A DNA stretch of 64,000 bases. Origin: Prevotella melaninogenica ATCC 25845 (GTDB lineage Bacteria > Bacteroidota > Bacteroidia > Bacteroidales > Bacteroidaceae). Of this stretch, positions 15,518 through 24,508 are shown in pieces. Positions within the stretch are counted from its first letter, which is position 1. Each line of letters opens with the position of its first letter. The stretch lies in assembly GCF_000144405.1 (NCBI RefSeq), contig NC_014370.1, positions 1,059,501 to 1,123,500 on the forward strand, in the 5' to 3' direction. The translations under genes and the position numbers were made by a program. Under the pieces are notes generated by a model. The model was not told the origin of the DNA, searched no databases, and saw only the letters and a program-made list of their open reading frames with translations.

Positions 15518-15870
15518 CATGGGATACATCACACTTGCAAATTCCACTCCAACATACCATTACTACTTGTAGGACCACCTTGGAAACAACCGTGTAGTGA
15601 TAGATGAGCATGGAAAAGTGGAGCAAGTGAATCATTACTATGCCTTTGGTGGACTGATGAGTGAGAGTACAGGCGGAGGCGCACAGCCTTACAAGTACAA
15701 CGGCAAGGAACTTGACTGTATGCACGGATTGGATTGGTATGATTATGGTGCACGCCACTATGATGCTGTGCTGGGAAGATGGATGTGTGTGTGGATCCGT
15801 TGGCAGAAAATCAACTTGGGAGCAAATAACATTTTATGTAGAAACTATAAAGCAATCAACAACCATAAAG
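15349..15870 (+). pseudogene. Rhs repeat-associated core remnant 1
   Basis: Fragment of an Rhs/YD-repeat polymorphic toxin just before its variable tip. Seen: GSIVPPQSTNVALTLKTDYCGNMIYENGQL, then HYYL, then DHLGNNRVVIDEHG, VNHYYAFGG, YKYNGKELDCMHGLDWYDYGARHYDAVLGRWMCV. Inactivating changes: a TAG at 15570-15572 inside the usual YYL-K-DHLGN, and an apparent extra GT in a TGTGTGTGTGG tract near 15785, which shifts the expected ...VDPLAE into another frame that soon stops. No N-terminal secretion or shell region is present, so this is not a working toxin gene. Confidence 0.85.
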
Positions 15871-15885
15871 GGACTTGAAAATTAG

Positions 15886-16104
15886 GGTTTAAGCTTTAGT
15901 GAAGCTATGGGAGCAGAAGGTGTTCATGAATCTGTGCATGCAGCTGACCCTGTAGAGGTTAATCGAGATATACGTTCCAGTCAGCCAGGTCAGAAAAAGC
16001 TTTCAGAATTTATTTATGAAAGGAAGGCAAGGCTAATGGAAGCTAAGTTTAGAGAAGAACTAAAGAAAAATAAAGACAATCAAAATGAGAAAAGAAAATT
16101 ATAA
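15886..16104 (+). pseudogene. Orphan Rhs toxin tip with HExxH motif
   Basis: An open frame (72 codons from after a stop at 15883; ATG at 15907) beginning GLSFSEAMGAEGVHESVHAADPVEVN. HESVH matches HExxH, the zinc-metallopeptidase-type signature seen in some polymorphic toxin tips. The C-terminal half is Lys/Glu-rich. It has lost its Rhs carrier frame but overlaps the next gene by 20 bases, the usual toxin-immunity layout. Toxicity is inferred; it could be inert debris retained by drift. Confidence 0.55.
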
Positions 16105-16744
16105 GATAAAGCACAAATACCTATTGGGGATATTTATCATTAGTATGTTAATATTCTCAGGACCTTTATACTCTCAGAATAATATTATTCCGAGTAATTT
16201 AAGAAAGAGTTTATATAAGCTGTATCATTATAATACAACTTGGAAATCAACTATCTCAAAATTAAGTTGTGTTGAAGGAAAAAAACATGATGGTGTGTAC
16301 ACTTTTCGATTAAATTATCAACCCCATTACCCAACGAGAGTTTTCTTTATAAGTAATAATACACCTTATACAATAGAAAGCTTAGGCTTCGAGAATACAA
16401 CAGGTGTATTACTTGAAGCTTGTCATTTTCTATCTTCAAAACATCAAACTAACAGTTATATAAAGTCCATTTTATCTGGTGTCTACAAGTATTTATTTGC
16501 AGAATACGGATTAACTTATGGTAGTGATTTCTTCGATAAGAAACCTGACTTCTCTAATGAAAGAGATAAGATGAGGTTTATTATTCATAGGGTTAACAAT
16601 GTTGATAAACTTAGAAAACAAGCATTATATCTGAGAACTGACAGAAAAATCATTCCAGATAGTATTACGAATTATATTAAAGGTAATAATTTAAATGATG
16701 AAGAAGCCTTATTATTTTTGCGTTATATTATTTTGAATAATTGA
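16085..16744 (+). CDS. Unknown protein with N-terminal signal segment; candidate immunity protein
   Basis: 219 residues, not recognised. Seen: a Lys-rich N-terminus followed by a hydrophobic segment (about 13-27) ending in PLYSQ, so it is probably exported or membrane-anchored. The rest is a soluble, AT-rich-encoded domain with no motif I know. It overlaps the HExxH toxin tip by 20 bases on the same strand, so by position it is the best candidate for the cognate immunity protein. It appears intact although the toxin is broken, as expected for a retained orphan immunity gene. Confidence 0.6.
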   Translation: MRKENYKIKHKYLLGIFIISMLIFSGPLYSQNNIIPSNLRKSLYKLYHYNTTWKSTISKLSCVEGKKHDGVYTFRLNYQPHYPTRVFFISNNTPYTIESLGFENTTGVLLEACHFLSSKHQTNSYIKSILSGVYKYLFAEYGLTYGSDFFDKKPDFSNERDKMRFIIHRVNNVDKLRKQALYLRTDRKIIPDSITNYIKGNNLNDEEALLFLRYIILNN

Positions 16745-16797
16745 TTGTTACCAAAGTAATATTAGGAGAAATTCCCTAAGCTAACGAAGCTCCAATA

Positions 16798-17138
16798 AGC
16801 AGTGTTAATCAAAACTACCTTACAATATTTAACTGGGGTGTATATAGCTTGTTATTAGGAAATCGCAATAAATAGTAAGCTTCAAACTTTGATTTCTAAA
16901 ATTAGTTTTTTATATTTGCAGAAACTAATAATTTAAAATACAAACAAATAGAATAATTACTCTTTGGACAGATAGGGCGTAAACTCTCTGTCACCTATAG
17001 AACCTCGAAGATTAACCTCTTTGTACCTATGGGCAGCATCGTTCCGCCTCTATCTACTAATGTCGCTTTAACATTGAAAACCGATTACTGTGGAAATATG
17101 ATTTATGAGAATGGACAATTAAGCAGGATTCTTACCAA
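16798..17138 (+). repeat. Direct repeat, Rhs-fragment unit 2
   Basis: Second copy of the unit at 15176-15517, including the promoter-like TATATTTG and the leader. Identity ends abruptly after ...ILTN, where sequence unrelated to unit 1 begins. Confidence 0.85.
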
Positions 17139-17178
17139 CGTAAGATACTGGAAAGTCGAAAGTTTTTTGTTTTACTGA
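16975..17178 (+). pseudogene. Rhs remnant 2
   Basis: Readable from LSVTY near 16985; a start is possible at ATG 17029 (GSIVPPLSTNVALTLKTDYCGNMIYENGQLSRILTN), then unrelated residues and a TGA at 17176-17178. The core with DHLGN and GLDWYDYGARHY is missing entirely, so this unit was truncated more severely than remnant 1. Confidence 0.75.
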
Positions 17179-17199
17179 TTATAAATAAGATTTTTTGTT

Positions 17200-17439
17200 A
17201 TGTGCGAGTATCTAAACAAAAATGATTTAAACTCATTTGATTGTTATATAGGTCTTGGGATATCAAAGGGCTTATCTGTAGGAAACTTGGGACTTTTATA
17301 TGGGACAAGTGCTGTACAGGGTGAAAATGGATATAATAAAACTGATTTTTCAAGGTCGTATGGAGTGAGTCTAAATGCCAATCCAGCAAGGTTTGATATG
17401 TCAAAAGGAGGAGGACGCACATGGATACCATTTTTTTAA
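17200..17439 (+). CDS. Orphan polymorphic-toxin tip candidate
   Basis: 79 residues, not recognised by family. Gly/Ser/Asn-rich (GLGISKGLSVGNLGLLYGTS, then SYGVSLNANPARFDMSKGGG), a composition seen at C-terminal ends of Bacteroidota Rhs and related toxins. It follows an Rhs remnant and overlaps the next gene by 19 bases. No promoter of its own was identified. It may be a displaced toxin end joined to a chance start codon. Confidence 0.45.
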   Translation: MCEYLNKNDLNSFDCYIGLGISKGLSVGNLGLLYGTSAVQGENGYNKTDFSRSYGVSLNANPARFDMSKGGGRTWIPFF

Positions 17440-17765
17440 GAAGACGTATTTTATGGCCAATGTTCTGTGTTATTCTCTTTTTTATTTTTATTAAACAAGA
17501 TGATCTGAGTAATAACTCTTATAATCAATACGTTAAAGGGCAATCATATTGTGTGAAAGTCTTGAGCATAAAGAAAGAAGCACGCGAATATTATGTTTAT
17601 GGTATCGATAGAAAGGGACAGATTCTTAAATTAGATATTTCTTCAAAGTGGGATCTACATACAGTTCAGGTAGGAGATAGTTTAATAAAAAAAAGAAATA
17701 GTTTTGACATAAAACTCGTATCGAAGCATAAATCAAGAATCCTAATCCCTGAACTTCCTCTATAA
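17421..17765 (+). CDS. Small membrane-anchored protein, candidate immunity protein
   Basis: 114 residues, not recognised. One N-terminal membrane segment (about 10-24, LWPMFCVILFFIFI) followed by a ~85-residue soluble domain rich in Lys. The 19-base overlap with the Gly-rich frame upstream and the position between two Rhs remnants fit an immunity role. This is inference from position only. Confidence 0.55.
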   Translation: MDTIFLRRRILWPMFCVILFFIFIKQDDLSNNSYNQYVKGQSYCVKVLSIKKEAREYYVYGIDRKGQILKLDISSKWDLHTVQVGDSLIKKRNSFDIKLVSKHKSRILIPELPL

Positions 17766-17955
17766 TTATTGGCTTACGAGCAATAAGGAAGGGAATGAAA
17801 GCGTTATTGTTGACAGGATAGGTTACAATAAGAATGGTCAAACAATCTACATAAATCTTGACAATGATACGGAAACTATCCATACCTACGACAAGCAGCG
17901 TAAGCGTCTGTTATCAATGAACCTTACGTTAGACGGTCTATGCGAATCCTATTAG
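17761..17955 (+). pseudogene. Rhs YD-repeat remnant 3
   Basis: The frame from 17761 reads YNYWLTSNKEGNESVIVDRI, then GYNKNGQTIYINLDNDTETIHTYDKQRKRLLSMNLTLDG, a clear YD-repeat segment (..TYDKQRKRL..) ending at a TAG. No start codon context and no continuation; 17956-18063 holds further unreadable Rhs-like debris. Confidence 0.75.
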
Positions 17956-18063
17956 AATCTTAGATTTCATGGGATTGATTCCAATGAGGAAAGAAGCTAA
18001 ACGTTATAGGGTGGAACACAATATAAATGATCGAGTACTTAACTGGTAATAAGATAGAATCAG

Positions 18064-18489
18064 ATGATTATAAATTATATATTTTTTAGGATACATATGG
18101 CTTATAAAGCAAAACATGATTCTGCTATGTTAAATAGTATTTTGTATTTATCATGCGTACTTATGTTTGTTCTTCTTCCGATAGCAGGTGTCGTACTCGA
18201 GATAGCACGGAAAGGTGGTAGAATTAATACCGCGTTTTTTATTTTATATTTCATTTCAATCTTAGGTTTTGTTACAATGAAATATGGAAATAAGAAGATG
18301 GTAGAGCGTTTGTATAAGAAATATTCCCAGCATAAATTTAATAGGATAATCCCAACTTATTGCTTCTTCTTCATACTACCGATATGCATTATATTGGGAA
18401 TGTCTATCTATATCATAATATTAAAAAACTTTGTTGACATTGACAAAATAAGAGATATTATATACAACATTCTAACAAGCTCATATTAA
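18064..18489 (+). CDS. Small multi-pass membrane protein, unknown (candidate immunity)
   Basis: Up to 141 residues; the second Met (18097, MAYKAKHDS) is an equally good start giving 130. Three to four hydrophobic segments (around LNSILYLSCVLMFVLLPIAG, FFILYFISILGFV, CFFFILPICIILGMSIYIII). No family recognised. It sits within the Rhs-remnant zone, where small membrane proteins are often immunity proteins against pore-forming or lipid-targeting tips. Its own partner toxin is not visible. Confidence 0.55.
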   Translation: MIINYIFFRIHMAYKAKHDSAMLNSILYLSCVLMFVLLPIAGVVLEIARKGGRINTAFFILYFISILGFVTMKYGNKKMVERLYKKYSQHKFNRIIPTYCFFFILPICIILGMSIYIIILKNFVDIDKIRDIIYNILTSSY

Positions 18490-18842
18490 AATTGACGTAT
18501 AATTGCCTTAAATATCCTTACTGCCAAACATCTATACACGCTACGGATCGACATATCTTTACAATTCAAAATACAAAAGAGAACTACACACCTTTTCTAT
18601 TGTGCTTTCACTCCTATCACCTCTTTTCTCCAACTAAGCATCTAACAATAAACAATTTACGCAGAATGTTAAAAATGACAGCAATTAAAATTAGATTAGG
18701 TTTTTCATAGTAATTCCATATGTAACATTTGGAAAATAACACATAACGTACCAGCCTATTTTCTTATTGCTTAAAAGTATATTTACGAAATAAAGTTGTA
18801 TATTTGCCCTTGAAAAATAATATCTTTAAGCATAAATAAGTA
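18490..18842. other. AT-rich spacer in the Rhs zone
   Basis: 353 bp; a 72-codon open frame at 18492-18710 has no protein-like features. The only signal is a promoter-like TATATTTG at 18799-18806, 37 bases before the next small frame. Confidence 0.5.
18799..18806 (+). promoter_or_regulatory. -7 element (TATATTTG)
   Basis: Followed by the ATG of a 52-codon frame at 18843; would drive it and the gene at 19021. Confidence 0.55.
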
Positions 18843-19001
18843 ATGGGGTTTACACTATTTGGAAATCAGACAAGCGTATCTTCTAAATATAAGAACTCTC
18901 TGCCGACTTTTACGAAAATAGGAGTTGTCATTGTAAGTGTGGAAGATATTAGGACTTATGTCCATGGTGCTACTTACGAAAGCTGGACCGTATACGAATA
19001 A
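18843..19001 (+). CDS. 52-residue protein of unknown function
   Basis: Starts MGFTLFGNQTSVSSKYKNSL and ends ..TYESWTVYE. No family recognised. It has a promoter-like element 37 bases upstream and lies 19 bases before the 215-residue gene. It could be a real short gene, the remains of a toxin tip or a truncated immunity protein. Confidence 0.35.
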   Translation: MGFTLFGNQTSVSSKYKNSLPTFTKIGVVIVSVEDIRTYVHGATYESWTVYE

Positions 19002-19020
19002 TGAGTAAAAACAAAATAAG

Positions 19021-19668
19021 ATGTTTAGTCTTTTTAATAAAAATAAAATAGAGGAGCAGGATTTCTACTTTCTTAAAAATGTAATTTGTATCTTGCCAAC
19101 TAAATGGGACTTTTTAATAAAGCAAATAAATAGCAGATTCATTATAGGAAAATGTAAAAATACACTTTATGGGAAGGGATTCTACAACTTGGTTCTCAAT
19201 AGAGAATACTATGACTATAGTAATTATAAATATCCAGAATTAGTAACATTATCAGGTATTTATATTTGGAACAAGAAAAAACGAGAATATGTAGAAGTAC
19301 AACTATATATTTCGTTTGGTACAATAATTGGCTATTATTTTAATTCTAAATATAACCATTTAGATTGGCATAAAGTTTCTCTTAATACACTGAAAGAAAA
19401 TAATTATGCAAATCATTCAAACGGAAAGAAAGACATCATACAAATGCTTTCGCAAAAACTTTCGCCAGAAGAACTAAAGAAAATAGATATAGGTGATATT
19501 AATGAACTTCAGTTCGAAGGAAATACATATTATACGATTAAGAATTTAAATGATGGAGATTATATGGCTATTAATAATACAGGCGAAGTCTTCATTATAA
19601 CTCATGCTCCTTTTGAAGTAAAGAAACTATACTCTTCTATTAGGGCTTTTTTGCATCAAACGCTATAA
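19021..19668 (+). CDS. Unknown cytoplasmic protein, candidate immunity protein
   Basis: 215 residues, no signal peptide or membrane segment, encoded by strongly AT-rich DNA. The C-terminal part (TYYTIKNLNDGDYMAINNTG, then EVFIITHAPFEVKKLYSSIRAFL) resembles SMI1/KNR4-like (SUKH) immunity proteins in pattern, but I cannot assign it firmly. It is last in the Rhs-remnant zone and is followed by a terminator shared with groEL. Confidence 0.6.
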   Translation: MFSLFNKNKIEEQDFYFLKNVICILPTKWDFLIKQINSRFIIGKCKNTLYGKGFYNLVLNREYYDYSNYKYPELVTLSGIYIWNKKKREYVEVQLYISFGTIIGYYFNSKYNHLDWHKVSLNTLKENNYANHSNGKKDIIQMLSQKLSPEELKKIDIGDINELQFEGNTYYTIKNLNDGDYMAINNTGEVFIITHAPFEVKKLYSSIRAFLHQTL

Positions 19669-19766
19669 CTTTTATTCTGTGCAGGAAATATCATGTCACT
19701 TTTATCTATCTTTAAAAAATAGAACTGTCTAAAAGGAATATATATTATTGAGACAATTAAAAAAAT

Positions 19767-19797
19767 AAAAGGAAGACGCTATAAATGTCTTCCTTTT
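19767..19797. terminator. Bidirectional terminator between the Rhs zone and groEL
   Basis: AAAAGGAAGAC / GTCTTCCTTTT stem with a 9-nt loop and A/T tracts on both sides; lies between convergent genes. Confidence 0.85.
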
Positions 19798-19825
19798 ATT
19801 TTATAATATCTTGATAAAAAGCTTA

Positions 19826-21463
<1,638 letters not shown>

Positions 21464-21603
21464 TTATTTTGATTGTTTATTTATGCGTTGTTTGCTATTC
21501 TTTTTTATCTCTTATATGTATAACATCATTCTACAAGATATAACAGAATAGCCAAACTACAGCTATTTTAAGACCTTTTTATAAAGAGAGAATAGGAGAA
21601 GTG

Positions 21604-21873
21604 TTACTCAACAACTGCCAACACGTCGCTCTGACGCATCATCAAATACTTCTCACCCTCATTCTCAAGTTCAGTACCAGCGTACTTACCATAGAGAACC
21701 TCATCGCCAACCTTGAGAATCATCTCCTCATCCTTAGTACCATTACCAACGGCAACAACTTTACCACGCTGTGGTTTTTCCTTGGCTGTGTCTGGGATGA
21801 TAATACCACCAACTTTCTCTTCTGCCTGTGCTGGAAGCACGAGGACTCTGTCTGCTAAAGGTTTAATTGTCAT
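21604..21873 (-). CDS. groS: Co-chaperonin GroES (10 kDa)
   Basis: 89 residues. Seen: [12 protein letters not shown] start, the mobile-loop region [26 protein letters not shown] and the C-terminal [11 protein letters not shown]. Caps the GroEL ring. The start at 21873 gives the standard length. It is first gene of the pair; an inverted repeat about 100 bases upstream is a candidate operator. No CIRCE element (TTAGCACTC..GAGTGCTAA) is present. Confidence 0.98.
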   Translation of the reverse strand: MTIKPLADRVLVLPAQAEEKVGGIIIPDTAKEKPQRGKVVAVGNGTKDEEMILKVGDEVLYGKYAGTELENEGEKYLMMRQSDVLAVVE

Positions 21874-21971
21874 AATTGTATATGTTTTAAGATTTTAATT
21901 TTCATTCTGTATATGACCTGTCACCAAGTCATTTCGCCTTCAATTATACGAAAACTATGCCAAAAGGACTT

Positions 21972-21988
21972 ACTGACAATCTGTCAGT
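21972..21988. promoter_or_regulatory. Inverted repeat upstream of groES, candidate operator
   Basis: ACTGACA-ATC-TGTCAGT: perfect 7-bp arms with a 3-bp spacer, ~100 bases before groES and ~40 bases before the alkD promoter on the other strand. Symmetry suggests a dimeric DNA-binding protein; which one is unknown. Confidence 0.5.
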
Positions 21989-22026
21989 TCTTCTTACCTA
22001 TTCGACTAAAAACAAAAGAAAATAAT

Positions 22027-22034
22027 TATCTTTG
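22027..22034 (+). promoter_or_regulatory. -7 element (TATCTTTG) for the AlkD-like gene
   Basis: Consensus TAnnTTTG 40 bases before the ATG at 22074. Confidence 0.7.
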
Positions 22035-22073
22035 CATTAGAAAAGAAGTTGATAAATTAATAAAGGGTTAACA

Positions 22074-22781
22074 ATGAAGCAACTTACCAAGACTATAACA
22101 AATAAACTTCAAGCACTATCAGATGCGGAGAAGCGAGAGATATTCCCTAAGTTCTTTAAGGCTGGCAAAGGAGAATATGGTGAAGGCGACCGTTTCTTAG
22201 GTGTTACCGTACCCAATATCAGAGCTATTGCCAAGTTACACAAAGACATATCCATAGAGGAGATACGGGAGCTGATACAGTCAGAATGGCATGAAGTGCG
22301 CCTTTGTGCCTTAATCATAATGGTAGAGAATAGTAAGAAAAAAGACGAAGCTTTACGCAAAGAGCTATTCAATCTTTACCTTTCTCAAACTAAGCGAATC
22401 AATAACTGGGACCTTATTGACCTATCTTGTCGCTTCATCATAGGCGAATACTTACTTGACAAATCACGTGACATTCTTTATCATTTAGCTCAAAGTCCAC
22501 TACTATGGGATAATCGTATCGCTATCGTATCAACATACGCATTCATTCGTAAAGGACAATTAGAAGACACCTATGCACTTAGCGACCTCATGATGCAGCA
22601 CCCACACGACCTCATGCACAAAGCTATTGGTTGGATGCTTCGCGAAGCTGGGAAGCGTGATTCTGAGCGACTTTATGATTACGTGATGAGCCATCGAGCA
22701 GACATGCCCCGTACCATGCTACGTTATGCAATTGAGAAGTTCTCACCCAAAGAGCGCGCTATTCTCATGAAACGTGCCTAA
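22074..22781 (+). CDS. DNA alkylation repair protein, AlkD-like HEAT-repeat glycosylase
   Basis: 235 residues, all-helical HEAT-like repeats. AlkD-type enzymes remove bulky or cationic alkylated bases. Seen: FLGVTVPNIRAIAK, EWHEVRLCALIIMV (71-84), the active-site-type NWDLID (111-116) and WDNRIAIVSTYAFIR. The Trp and Asp used by AlkD for lesion contact are present. Standalone gene with its own promoter; substrate range is inferred from the family. Confidence 0.9.
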   Translation: MKQLTKTITNKLQALSDAEKREIFPKFFKAGKGEYGEGDRFLGVTVPNIRAIAKLHKDISIEEIRELIQSEWHEVRLCALIIMVENSKKKDEALRKELFNLYLSQTKRINNWDLIDLSCRFIIGEYLLDKSRDILYHLAQSPLLWDNRIAIVSTYAFIRKGQLEDTYALSDLMMQHPHDLMHKAIGWMLREAGKRDSERLYDYVMSHRADMPRTMLRYAIEKFSPKERAILMKRA

Positions 22782-22879
22782 CACTTCCCCACTCTATTAC
22801 TTCCATTTGGACGCTAATCATACGGTCAGAGAAAGAATAAAAACAACCCTTTTGTCATATTTTTTCATATAATCATTTT

Positions 22880-22992
22880 TAAAAGAGCACAAATTGCATT
22901 CAAATTAACGCCTAATTGACTTGCAAAAGATGCCCTTTTGAGGTCTTACTAACGCCCTTTTGAAAGCCAAGTAAGCACCTTTTAAAATCTAA
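22880..22992 (+). repeat. Dispersed ~110-bp intergenic repeat, family 3 (forward copy)
   Basis: AAAGAGCACAAATTGCATTC, AAAAGATGCCCTTTTGAGG, CTTACTAACGCCCTTTTGAA and GCACCTTTTAAAA in the same order as the reverse copy at 13035-13155. AAAAGATGCCCTTTT and similar runs can pair with each other. It lies between alkD and the IS256-like element. Confidence 0.8.
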
Positions 22993-23048
22993 CCTTGTAA
23001 CTAATTCATAACAAGAGAGTTACAAAAGCACTCAAAATAGTATTTTTT

Positions 23049-24117
23049 GGCGTAATGGACATTTGGTAGGCTGAAAACCTCTCGGAATTCTTTTATTTAC
23101 TACCTTTGCAGCATTTGAAAATCTATGAATAAAAAAACTGTATCTTCTGTAATAGCTCAAATGTTAAAAAGAATGGGCATCGACGTTCTGTTCAGATGTA
23201 TTCCTGCAAGGATTGTGGTAGACAATTTCAAGGTGGTCTGCGTATAAATAATATTTCTCTATGGAACGACTATCTGACGGCAAATCGAACGATATCTGAT
23301 CTATCCACTCTTTATAAATGTTCAGAACGAACCATACGACGTAGGTTGAGCTTAGTAGTAGATAGCTTTACTGCTACTTACCCCAAATCTGCAGTAATAA
23401 TATTGGATACAACATACTTTTCCAAGACATTTGGTGTGATGCTGTTTCAGGATGCTTCATCAGGCAAAATACTCTATCGCAAGTTTGTCAAAAACGAAAC
23501 TAACAGAGATTATCTTGATGGACTTCGGTATATTACGGAGCGTGGAACTATGATAAAAGCAGTGGTGTGTGATGGGCATGTAGGACTTTTACAAGCTATA
23601 AGTTTCTGTCCCGTACAAATGTGTCAATTTCACCAATTTCAGATAGTTAGAAGACTCCTTACTAACAACCCACATTTGCCTGCAGGCGTTGAACTGTTGG
23701 CATTAATGAGAAGGATGTTCTCTATGAGAAAAGAAGAGTTTATAACCGCTTTTGATAAATGGTGTGATAAATGGAAAGAGTTCCTAAACGAACGAACTCT
23801 CCTAATCTCGGGCAAGACAACTTATACACACAGAAGGCTGAGAACGGCAAGACGTTCTATTAAGACACATCTGCCATGGATCTATACGTGTGAGGAGTAT
23901 CCGGATATGCAAATACCTAATACAACAAACCTGTTGGAAGGATTTAACTCACAACTTAAAAGAGCACTACATAATCATAATGGATTGAATGAAGCTAACA
24001 AGAAGAAGTTTATAGATGGATTCATAAATACAAAAAAGTAGGCTGGAATAACCAGCCTACCAAATGTCCATTACTAAAACCCGAGAGGTTTTCAGCCTAC
24101 CAAATGTCCATTACGCC
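23049..24117 (+). mobile_element. IS256-like insertion sequence (zinc-ribbon variant)
   Basis: 1,069 bp with perfect 37-bp terminal inverted repeats beginning GGCGTAATGGACATTTGGTA (23049-23085 and complement at 24081-24117). Flanked by the 8-bp direct repeat TATTTTTT (23041-23048, 24118-24125). A second partial copy of the right end (GCCTACCAAATGTCCATTAC, 24054-24073) lies 40 bases inside the real end, next to a GTAGGCTGG/CCAGCCTAC hairpin (24038-24060). One transposase frame. Confidence 0.93.
23125..24041 (+). CDS. IS256-like transposase with N-terminal zinc ribbon; start frame broken or slippage-dependent
   Basis: DDE transposase, ~300 residues. Seen: zinc ribbon CIFC...CKDC, helix-turn-helix-like RTISDLSTLYKCSERTIRRR, LDTTYF (first Asp), VCDGHVGL (second Asp), CQFHQFQIVRRL (the C..H block of IS256/mutator enzymes) and NLLEGFNSQLK (Glu). 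The zinc-ribbon frame is open only from 23133, with a TAA at 23130 and no ATG before the ribbon. The plausible ATG (23125) is in the neighbouring frame, joined through an A7 tract (23131-23137). One added A, or a -1 slip, gives M-N-K-K-N-CIFC. The next in-frame ATG (23196) would lose the first half of the ribbon. A -7 element (TACCTTTG, 23101-23108) precedes it. Confidence 0.85.
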
Positions 24118-24508
24118 TATTTTTTGCTTATTTTTAAAGATGTAAAACAAGAAATAATGTAAATAAAATTCAAAACACCAAGAATATTATTACCTTTCAG
24201 AAAACTTATAAATAAGGGCACCTTTATATGACATAATACTTTGTAATATAGCGTTGTAGAGTATGAAAAATTAGAAAGATAGACGAAATATTGATAAGAA
24301 AATGAAAGATAGTAATAAACAATACCATTCTAAATAAGAATGATAAATGTTAGGGTATAACGAGTGATTTGAATTAAACTTGAAAAAGTTAAAAACGAAC
24401 AACATATTTAACTCTCATAATTCATAACATAAAATAATTATATATCCCATATTTTTCTTACCTTTGCATTCAGAACATAATATATAATTTAACGATATAA
24501 AAAAGAAA
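24118..24508. other. Spacer after the IS256-like element
   Basis: 391 bp, AT-rich, no gene seen. It contains the IS target duplication and, near the end, a promoter TACCTTTG (24459-24466) for the nucleotidyltransferase, 42 bases before its ATG. Confidence 0.65.

Noticed and set aside
18492-18710. 72-codon frame in the Rhs zone
   Set aside because: Random-looking composition, no upstream promoter or start context, no overlap with neighbours.
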